Shown: in pieces, positions 42,196 to 49,082 of the stretch
Numbering within the stretch: position 1 is the first letter of the stretch
Layout: each line of letters opens with the position of its first letter
Notes under the pieces: generated by a model
What the model saw: the letters and a program-made list of their open reading frames with translations, nothing else
What the model was told of the DNA's origin: nothing
Databases searched by the model: none
Position numbers and translations under genes: made by a program
NCBI GenBank assembly: GCA_040385105.1
Contig: JAZKHY010000021.1
Span: forward strand, 11,984-75,983
Source: JACMQX01 sp040385105
GTDB lineage: Bacteria; Pseudomonadota; Gammaproteobacteria; Burkholderiales; Burkholderiaceae_C
DNA: 64,000 nucleotides
Direction: 5' to 3'

Positions 42196-43232
42196 ACACA
42201 ACCATGACCTCCCGGCAAATCCTGGTGCGCGACTTCCTCGTGCTGTTCGGCCTCACCGGCTGGGCGCTGTCGTTGCCTTACTACGGCAGCGAGTTCGTTG
42301 TCTCGATGGCATTGACCTGCCTGATGTATGTGGCGCTGTCGTCCAGCTGGGGGCTGTTCTGCGGCAGCACGCGCTACCTGTCGCTGGCCACTTCGGCCTT
42401 CTTCGGCATTGGCGCCTACACGAGCGCGCTGGCGCTGGACAAGCTGCCCTGGCTGCAGTGCATTGCGCTGGGCGCGGGCATTGCCACCGTCGTGGCGGTC
42501 GTCATGGGCGCGGCGGTGCTGCATTTGCGCGGCACCTACTTTGCGGTGCTGACCTTCGGCATGACGGAGCTGATCCGCCATGCCATCACCTACTTCGAGA
42601 AAAGCGTGACAGGTACCGTCGGCCGGGTGCTCACGGTCGTGCCCGAGCGCGACACCATCTACCTGACCGTGCTGGGCCTGGCGGTGCTGTCGGTGGGCGT
42701 GTCGATTGTGGTGCGGCGCACGCGCTTTGGCATGGCGCTGATGGGCATTGGCGCGGACGAGCAGCGGGCGCAGACACTGGGGGTGAATACCAGGCTCGTG
42801 AAGCTGGCCGGCTTTGCGATGACGGCCGCGTTTGCCGGTGCCGTGGGCGCTGCCATGTCGGTGCGCTGGACCTACATTGACCCGCACACGGTGTTCAACC
42901 CGTTCATCGGCTTCCAGACGGTGCTGATCGCATTGATTGGCGGCGCGGTGACGCTGTGGGGGCCGTTGATTGCGGCGATTGTGTTCAGCGTGCTGGCCGA
43001 GACGCTGCGCCTGCAGTTCCCGCAGATCTACATGATGTCGCTGGGACTGCTGCTGATCCTGAGCGTGCTGTATTTGCCGGGTGGGTTGGCGTCGCTGCGC
43101 TGGGAGACCTTCCGGGGCTGGTGGCGCGACATGCGGGACCGGGGCAAGGCGCTGCGTTATGAGTGGAGCGGTGACAAGGAGCGTGACAAGGCGCGCGACA
43201 AGAAGAGACGAAGGGAACAGCGTGTCTTCTGA
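42192..43232 (+). CDS. livM: Branched-chain-type ABC transporter permease LivM
   Basis: A 346-residue second permease with about ten membrane segments, including SLATSAFFGIGAYTSALALDKLPW and the cytoplasmic loop DEQRAQTLGVNTRLVKLAGFAMTAAFAG that contacts the ATPases. A GTG start overlaps the livH stop. The C-terminus is a charged tail (DKERDKARDKKRRREQRVF) that overlaps the start of livG by eleven bases. Confidence 0.9.
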   Translation: MNTTMTSRQILVRDFLVLFGLTGWALSLPYYGSEFVVSMALTCLMYVALSSSWGLFCGSTRYLSLATSAFFGIGAYTSALALDKLPWLQCIALGAGIATVVAVVMGAAVLHLRGTYFAVLTFGMTELIRHAITYFEKSVTGTVGRVLTVVPERDTIYLTVLGLAVLSVGVSIVVRRTRFGMALMGIGADEQRAQTLGVNTRLVKLAGFAMTAAFAGAVGAAMSVRWTYIDPHTVFNPFIGFQTVLIALIGGAVTLWGPLIAAIVFSVLAETLRLQFPQIYMMSLGLLLILSVLYLPGGLASLRWETFRGWWRDMRDRGKALRYEWSGDKERDKARDKKRRREQRVF

Positions 43233-44022
43233 AGCCGCATCCTCTCTTGCCCCCGCACTGCTTGAAGCGCGCGACGTCACCGTCCGCTTCGGCGGCCTTG
43301 TCGCCGTTGATGCCGTCAACGCCAGCTTCGCGCCGGGTGAGCTCGTCGGCATCATCGGCCCGAACGGTGCGGGCAAGACGACGTTCTTCAATGCGATGTC
43401 GGGCGTCATCGCGCCGACCTCTGGCCAGATGATCTCGCGCGGCCGCAACCTGGCGGGCAAGGCGCCGCACCGCTATGCGGCGCATGGCATTGCGCGCACC
43501 TTCCAGACGCCGCGCGTGTTTGCCGACATGACGGTGCGGGCCAACATCGAGTTCGGCCTGAAGTTTGCCGGGCGCCGGCCGCGCAAGTACTGGCTGTGGG
43601 GCGAAGAGACCTCGGTGCCCTGGGTGCTGCGCAATGCGGAAGGCATCCTGCAGCTGATTGGCCTGTCGTCGCTGGCGGCACTGCCGGCGGCGGCCATCAC
43701 GCCGTCGCAGCAGCGGCTGCTGGAGATCGGCATGGCGCTGGCGACGCGGCCACGCGTGCTGCTGCTGGACGAAGTGGCTGCCGGGCTGACCGAAGCGGAG
43801 ATTGAGGAGATGGCGCGGCTGATCCGCCGGCTGCGCGATGAACTGGACTTGACCGTGGTGTGGATCGAGCATGCCGTGACCACGCTGCTGCGCCATGTGG
43901 AGCGCGTCATCGTGCTGCACCAGGGCCGGGTGATTGCCGACGGCCTGCCGCGCGACGTGGTGCGCAATGCGGAGGTCATCGAGGCCTATCTCGGGGACGA
44001 GATGGTGGAGGCCGCGCCATGA
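43222..44022 (+). CDS. livG: Branched-chain-type ABC transporter ATPase LivG
   Basis: A 266-residue ATPase: Walker A GPNGAGKTTFFN, Q loop around RTFQTPRVF, signature shortened to TPSQQRLLEIGMAL, Walker B RVLLLDEVAAGL and H loop WIEHAVTTLLRH. The signature ITPSQQRLLEI lacks the normal LSxGxxR, a departure from most LivG proteins (usually LSYGQQR). The GTG start follows AAGGGAA closely. Operon partner of livF. Confidence 0.9.
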   Translation: MSSEAASSLAPALLEARDVTVRFGGLVAVDAVNASFAPGELVGIIGPNGAGKTTFFNAMSGVIAPTSGQMISRGRNLAGKAPHRYAAHGIARTFQTPRVFADMTVRANIEFGLKFAGRRPRKYWLWGEETSVPWVLRNAEGILQLIGLSSLAALPAAAITPSQQRLLEIGMALATRPRVLLLDEVAAGLTEAEIEEMARLIRRLRDELDLTVVWIEHAVTTLLRHVERVIVLHQGRVIADGLPRDVVRNAEVIEAYLGDEMVEAAP

Positions 44023-44807
44023 TGTGGCATCAGGGCATGCCGTTCACACTGGGCGGCTCGGGCCGCGCGCACCTGAAGGTGCAGGCCTTAAGCGCCGGCT
44101 ATGGCGCCTTCCTGGTGCTGCGCGGGCTGACGCTGGAAGCCAAACCCGGCCTCACCGTCATCCTCGGCCCCAATGGTGCGGGCAAGACCACGCTGCTGCG
44201 CGCGCTGGCCGGCCTGATTCCGCGCATGGGTGAGGTGCTGCTGGATGGCGAGGACCTGCCCGAGAAGACGCATGAGATCGTGCAGGCGGGCATTGCACTC
44301 GTTGCTGAAGGGCGCCAGCTGTTCCCGCAGATGACGGTGACAGAGAACCTTGAACTCGGCGGCTGGCTCATCGACAAGGCCGAGCGCGCCCGCCGCATGG
44401 AGCAGGCCTTCAATGACTTCCCGAAACTGCGCGAACGCGCGCAGCAGCTCGCAGGCACGATGAGCGGCGGCGAGCAGCAGATGGTGGCTGTGGCCCGCGC
44501 GATGATGAGCGGCCCGCGCCTGCTAATGCTTGACGAACCCTCGCTGGGCCTGGCGCCGCGCATGGTCGATGAACTGCTGGCCATGGCGCGGCGCATTGCA
44601 GATGCCGGCACGACGGTGCTGATGGTGGAACAGAACGTGAAGAAGGCGCTGGCTGTCGCCGACCGCGGTTATGTGCTGGAGCGCGGCACGCTGGTGGCCA
44701 GCGGGCCGGCGAAGCTGCTGGCGCGCTCGGCTGTGGTGCAGGAAGCCTATCTTGGCAAGGCCAGCGCAGAGACGACGACCGCGGCGGCTGCCGTTGCAAG
44801 AACTTAA
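44019..44807 (+). CDS. livF: Branched-chain-type ABC transporter ATPase LivF
   Basis: A 262-residue ATPase: Walker A GPNGAGKTTLLRAL, VAEGRQLFPQMTVTENLELG, signature MSGGEQQMVAVARAM, Walker B LLMLDEPSLGLAP and H loop MVEQNVKKAL. The ATG overlaps the livG stop (ATGA). The N-terminus is about 20 residues longer than usual, so a later start is possible. Energises the two permeases. Confidence 0.92.
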   Translation: MMWHQGMPFTLGGSGRAHLKVQALSAGYGAFLVLRGLTLEAKPGLTVILGPNGAGKTTLLRALAGLIPRMGEVLLDGEDLPEKTHEIVQAGIALVAEGRQLFPQMTVTENLELGGWLIDKAERARRMEQAFNDFPKLRERAQQLAGTMSGGEQQMVAVARAMMSGPRLLMLDEPSLGLAPRMVDELLAMARRIADAGTTVLMVEQNVKKALAVADRGYVLERGTLVASGPAKLLARSAVVQEAYLGKASAETTTAAAAVART

Positions 44808-44817
44808 GGAGAAACCC

Positions 44818-46272
44818 ATGTCAGACATGTCCATGCTCATCAACGGCCTGAAAGTCACGGCCGAAAAGGGCGCCACCTTCGAGCGCCGCAACCCGCTGGA
44901 CGGCAGCGTGGCCACGCGCGCGCCGGCCTGCTCGCCGGCCGACGGCGTGATGGCGGCTGATGCCGCTGCCGAGGCCTTCAAGACCTGGAGCGAGACGGGC
45001 CCCAACACCCGCCGCGCGTTGCTGCTCAAGGCCGCCGATGCGCTGGAGGCCAAGACGCCGCAGTTCATTGAAGCGGTGTCGGCCGAGACCGGCGCCACCG
45101 GCATGTGGGGTGGCTTCAACGTGATGCTGGCAGCCAGCATGATCCGCGAGGCGGCATCGCTCACCACCCAGATCAGCGGCGAGGTCATCCCGTCCGACGT
45201 GCCGGGCTCGCTGGCCATGGGCATTCGCCAGCCGGCCGGCGTGGTGCTGGGCATCGCGCCATGGAACGCGCCCATCATCCTCGGCGTGCGGGCCATCGCC
45301 ACGCCACTGGCCTGCGGCAACACCGTCATCCTCAAGGGCTCGGAGAACTGCCCGCGCACCCACCAGCTGATCATCGAGGCCTTCCAGGACGCGGGCTTCC
45401 CGCCCGGCGTGGTCAACTACATCACCAATGCGCCGGCCGATGCGGGCGCGGTGGTGGAAGCCATCGTGGCGCACCCGGCGGTGCGGCGCGTCAACTTCAC
45501 CGGCTCCACCAAGGTGGGCCGCATCATTGCGATGACCTGCGCCAAGTACCTGAAGCCCGTGGTGCTGGAGCTGGGCGGCAAGGCGCCGATGGTCATCCTG
45601 GATGACGCGGACATTGACGACGCCGTCAACGGCGCGGCCTTCGGCTGCTTTGCCAACAGCGGGCAGATCTGCATGAGCACCGAGCGCATCATTGTGGACA
45701 GCAAGATTGCCGATGAGTTCGTCAAGCGCTTCGCCGCCAAGGCCAAGGCGCTGCCGCTGGGTGACCCGCGCAAGCCCGAGCCGGTGGTGCTGGGCTCGGT
45801 CATCGGCATGGGCACGGTGACGCACTGCAATGCATTGATCGACGATGCCATTGCCAAGGGCGCCAAACTGGTCTGCGGCGAAAAGGTGGACACGACGCTG
45901 ATGCCCGCCACCATTCTGGACCATGTGACGCCGCAGATGCGCATCTACCACGAGGAAACCTTCGGCCCGGTGAAATGCATCGTGCGGGTGAAGGACACCG
46001 AGGAAGCCATCGCCTGCGCCAATGACAATGAATACGGCCTCTCGGCCGCGGTGTTCGGCGGCGACCTGGCGCGCGCCTTTGCGGTGGCGCGGCGCATTGA
46101 CTCCGGCATCTGCCACGTCAACGGCCCCACGGTGCATGACGAGGCGCAGATGCCCTTCGGCGGCGTCAAGGGCTCGGGCATGGGCCGCTTCGGCGGCAAG
46201 GCCGGCGTGCACGAGTTCACCGAGCTGCGCTGGGTGACGATGCAGACGACGCCGCGGCATTACCCGTTCTGA
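44818..46272 (+). CDS. Aldehyde dehydrogenase, aromatic-type
   Basis: A 484-residue NAD(P)-dependent aldehyde dehydrogenase. It has the NAD-binding FTGSTKVGR, the catalytic Glu in LELGGKAP and Cys in FANSGQICMSTERI, and HEETFGPV. The GQICMSTERI version is common in salicylaldehyde and vanillin dehydrogenases, so an aromatic aldehyde is a good guess, not proven. AAGGAG lies eight bases before the ATG. Last gene of the liv operon, starting 10 bases after livF, which suggests the transporter imports the substrate or a precursor. Confidence 0.92.
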   Translation: MSDMSMLINGLKVTAEKGATFERRNPLDGSVATRAPACSPADGVMAADAAAEAFKTWSETGPNTRRALLLKAADALEAKTPQFIEAVSAETGATGMWGGFNVMLAASMIREAASLTTQISGEVIPSDVPGSLAMGIRQPAGVVLGIAPWNAPIILGVRAIATPLACGNTVILKGSENCPRTHQLIIEAFQDAGFPPGVVNYITNAPADAGAVVEAIVAHPAVRRVNFTGSTKVGRIIAMTCAKYLKPVVLELGGKAPMVILDDADIDDAVNGAAFGCFANSGQICMSTERIIVDSKIADEFVKRFAAKAKALPLGDPRKPEPVVLGSVIGMGTVTHCNALIDDAIAKGAKLVCGEKVDTTLMPATILDHVTPQMRIYHEETFGPVKCIVRVKDTEEAIACANDNEYGLSAAVFGGDLARAFAVARRIDSGICHVNGPTVHDEAQMPFGGVKGSGMGRFGGKAGVHEFTELRWVTMQTTPRHYPF

Positions 46273-46322
46273 GGGGTGTGGAAAGTGTGCCTGGATAGGG
46301 CACACTGGGGGCCGAGGAGCAA

Positions 46323-47378
46323 GTGGCCCTGGTGAATCCGACAGCAACAACCCCCGCGATCGCAGGCCAGCCCCGGCCACCGGCCTGGCTGATGCATGGC
46401 ACGCCCGGCAGCGGCTGGGCGCGGGCCCAGTATGCCGGCTGGGACAAGCGGCCCCGGCTGGTGATGCCGGGCACGGCCAGCTTCCTGCTGCAGCTCAAGG
46501 ACTTGCCCTGGGATTTCCGCCCGCTGTACTTCGGTGCCGCGGCTCCTGTTGCCGCTCCCCTGCAGCGGCTGCCGTGCATCAACTTCATGGCCGATGCCGA
46601 CCTGCATGCGGTGTCGCTGGCGCAGGCTGCGGCTGTGGTCCGGCAGATGCGCACACCCTGCTTCAATCACCCGGGCGCGGTGCTGGCCACGGGCCGCGAT
46701 GCGGTGGCGCAGGTGTTGAAGGACGTGCCCGGCCTGCAGGTGCCCGCGACGGTCAAGGTGCGGGCCACCCGCGAGGCGGAGTTGCTGCACGCCATGGACG
46801 CCGCCGGCATTGTGTACCCCGTGATTGTCCGCATGGCGGGCGACCAGGGCGGCGTCAGCACCGTGCGCATTGACGGTGCCGATGACTGGGAGGCGCTCCA
46901 TGCGCTGCCCTGGGGCGGCAGGGATGTCTACCTGACGCAGTATGTGGACTTCAGCGACGGCGACGGCTGTTTCCGCAAGGTTCGGCTGGCGGTGGTGGGG
47001 GAGCAGGTCCTTATCAAGCACCACTACACCTCCAGCGAATGGATGATCCATTTCCGCGCGCGCGGCCCGAAGAGCGATATGGAAGAGCCGCCCTTCCTCG
47101 ATGGCTTCGAGTCGCAGACACTGCCGAAGATCCGCGAGGCGGTGCTGGAGATGGCCAGGCGGCTCGGGCTGGACTATTTCGGCATTGATGCGAGCATCCG
47201 CCCCGATGGGCGCTTACTGGTGTTCGAGGCCAATGCGACGATGAACATGCTGGACAACCACTCGCAGAAGGGGACGCTGTGGCTCGTGCCAACCGCAAAG
47301 ATCAGCGATGCCTTGCGGGCGCTGGTCTGCCGGCCGCAGGCCTGGCGTGCGCAGGGCGCCGGAGGTGCCGGCGCATGA
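46323..47378 (+). CDS. ATP-grasp-like protein A
   Basis: A 351-residue protein of an ATP-grasp family not characterised to my knowledge. It shares with paralogues C and D: a short N-terminal block (HGTPGSGWARAQYAGWDKRPRLVMPG), LPCINFMADADLH, the ATP-binding strand YPVIVRMAGDQGGVST with a Gly loop, WGGRDVYLTQYVDF, the charged FRKVRLAVVG, and a C-terminal metal site DYFGIDASIRPDGRLLVFEANATMN (Glu and Asn of E-x-N). Such enzymes join a carboxylate to an amine, thiol or hydroxyl through acyl phosphate. No substrate known. Start GTG at 46323; its end overlaps gene B (ATGA). Confidence 0.75.
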   Translation: MALVNPTATTPAIAGQPRPPAWLMHGTPGSGWARAQYAGWDKRPRLVMPGTASFLLQLKDLPWDFRPLYFGAAAPVAAPLQRLPCINFMADADLHAVSLAQAAAVVRQMRTPCFNHPGAVLATGRDAVAQVLKDVPGLQVPATVKVRATREAELLHAMDAAGIVYPVIVRMAGDQGGVSTVRIDGADDWEALHALPWGGRDVYLTQYVDFSDGDGCFRKVRLAVVGEQVLIKHHYTSSEWMIHFRARGPKSDMEEPPFLDGFESQTLPKIREAVLEMARRLGLDYFGIDASIRPDGRLLVFEANATMNMLDNHSQKGTLWLVPTAKISDALRALVCRPQAWRAQGAGGAGA

Positions 47379-48406
47379 GCACGGCATTCGCACCCGGCGC
47401 TGTCCGGCCCCCGTTCTTCCTGCTCATGGGATTGCCTGACGATGCGCGAGTGCGGCTGGAGGCCGCGGCGATCGACAAACCACCGGTCATGAAGATCCCC
47501 GGCAGCCTGCAGGTCCTGCCGCTGCCGGGCGAGCGGATGCCCGGGCCGGAGATCCACTTTGGCTCCGACCGCCTCTCCATCCAGACGCAGTTGCCGCGCG
47601 TGCCCTGCATCAACTGCATGGCCGACCCTGACGTTCATCGCAAGGCCCTGGGCCAGGCCTCCATGTTCATGGCGCAGATGGGTACGCCTTGCCTCAACCA
47701 CCCCGACGCTGTATTGCGCAACGGGCGGGATTCCACCGCGCACCTGCTTGCGGGCATCAACGGCCTGCAGGTGCCGCGCACCATCAAGGTCCATGTGACA
47801 TCGCGGGCCGCACTCTGGCAGGCGATGGAAGATGCGGGTGTGCGCTTTCCGGTTGTCGCGCGCATGGCCGGCAGCCAGGCGGCGCTGGGCACGGCGCGGC
47901 TGGACAGCACGCAGGACTGGGAGGCATTGAACCCGCTGCCCTGGGCAGGCCGGGACATGTACCTGACGGAGCATGCGGCCGATGCAGATGCCGGCGGGTC
48001 CTATCGCCACCTGCGGCTGGCCGTGGTGGGCCGTGAGGTGCTGCCTTGCTACCGCGTCGAGACGCGCAACTGGCTGTTGCGGCCGGAGGAAATACCGGCT
48101 GCGGTGGCGGGCCGGGAGAAGCAGTGGATGGACGCTTTTGCCCGCGATGTCCTGCCGGGCTGGCACGGCCCCTTGATGGAAGTTGCGGCGCGGCTGGAGC
48201 TGGACTGCTTTTCCATCGACGGCAGCCTGCGCCCTGACGGAAGCTTGCTGCTGGTGGACGTCAATGCGGGCGGCCCGGCACAGCAGGACATGCGGCGCGT
48301 GCCGAAGCTGGTGGATGCGGTGCGGCGCCTGCTGGCTGCGCCGGCCTCGTGGCGGCACCAGCCAGTGCCAGCCGTTCCCGGCTCGCCGCGCCCCGCGGCG
48401 CAGTAG
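47375..48406 (+). CDS. ATP-grasp-like protein B, divergent
   Basis: A 343-residue paralogue of A, C and D starting MSTAFAPGAVRPPFFLLMG, overlapping A by four bases. It has LPRVPCINCMADPDVH and the same overall layout, but departs at key places: the Gly loop reads RMAGSQAALGTA instead of MAGDxGGVST, the charged motif is RHLRL rather than RKxRL, and the C-terminal metal motif is LLLVDVNAGG instead of LLVFEANATMN. It may be a degenerate enzyme or regulatory partner of A. Confidence 0.7.
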   Translation: MSTAFAPGAVRPPFFLLMGLPDDARVRLEAAAIDKPPVMKIPGSLQVLPLPGERMPGPEIHFGSDRLSIQTQLPRVPCINCMADPDVHRKALGQASMFMAQMGTPCLNHPDAVLRNGRDSTAHLLAGINGLQVPRTIKVHVTSRAALWQAMEDAGVRFPVVARMAGSQAALGTARLDSTQDWEALNPLPWAGRDMYLTEHAADADAGGSYRHLRLAVVGREVLPCYRVETRNWLLRPEEIPAAVAGREKQWMDAFARDVLPGWHGPLMEVAARLELDCFSIDGSLRPDGSLLLVDVNAGGPAQQDMRRVPKLVDAVRRLLAAPASWRHQPVPAVPGSPRPAAQ

Positions 48407-48412
48407 CGGCCC

Positions 48413-49003
48413 TCAGGCTGCGGTGGCGGGCGACAGTCTTGCCGCAGCCCAGAGCACCTGGTCGATGACGGCCTGCACCGACTTGCGGTGCGATTCGCTG
48501 ATGAGCACGCCTTCGCCATCAAAGGCCTCGCCCGCGCGACCGAGTGCGAAGGCCTTTGGCGCCAGCCAGCATTCGGAGTTGATGATCAGCGGTGCCAGGT
48601 GGCTTTGCGAGCGCAGGCCGCCCAGCGCGCCGGGTGAGGCGCTGAGCATGCCCACGACCTTGCCGCGCAAGGACTTGAAGCCATCCGTCCAGGCCGGGTC
48701 GGACTTGACCGGGCTGGACACCCAGTCGATGGTGTTCTTCAGCAGCGCGGTGTAGCTGCCGTTGTACTCGGGCGAAACAATGATCCAGGCCGGATGCTCG
48801 AACATCAGCTGCTTGAGTCGCATGACGTCGGGCGGTGTGGCAACCGCTTCGAGGTCGGCGTTGTACATCGGCACGTCATAGTCGGACAGTTCGATGTGCG
48901 TCACTTCTGCGCCCACGGCGCGCGCCTGGGCGGCGGCATTGCGGGCCAGCTTGCGGTTGAAGGAGTTCTGGCGGGTGCTGCCGGCGAAGACGAGGAGTTT
49001 CAT
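48413..49003 (-). CDS. NADPH-dependent FMN reductase
   Basis: A 196-residue flavodoxin-fold reductase: LLVFAGSTRQNSFNRKLARN for FMN phosphate, SPEYNGSYTALLKNTIDWVS for the isoalloxazine loop and GKVVGMLSASPGALGGLRSQ. Such enzymes (SsuE/ArsH/quinone-reductase like) make reduced flavin or reduce quinones. It lies between the ATP-grasp gene B and the first giant protein, but on the opposite strand to B; no link to the ATP-grasp genes is evident. Confidence 0.9.
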   Translation of the reverse strand: MKLLVFAGSTRQNSFNRKLARNAAAQARAVGAEVTHIELSDYDVPMYNADLEAVATPPDVMRLKQLMFEHPAWIIVSPEYNGSYTALLKNTIDWVSSPVKSDPAWTDGFKSLRGKVVGMLSASPGALGGLRSQSHLAPLIINSECWLAPKAFALGRAGEAFDGEGVLISESHRKSVQAVIDQVLWAAARLSPATAA

Positions 49004-49036
49004 GGCGCTGATTCTTGCACGGACTTTGCGCAGACG

Positions 49037-49062
49037 TGAAAAAGGGGCCGAAGCCCCTTTAC
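49037..49062 (-). terminator. Intrinsic terminator after giant secreted protein 1
   Basis: On the minus strand AAAGGGGC TTCG GCCCCTTTTT: a perfect stem with a UUCG loop followed by T residues, just after the 49083 stop. Confidence 0.85.
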
Positions 49063-49082
49063 CCGCTGCGCCGGTCCGCAGG

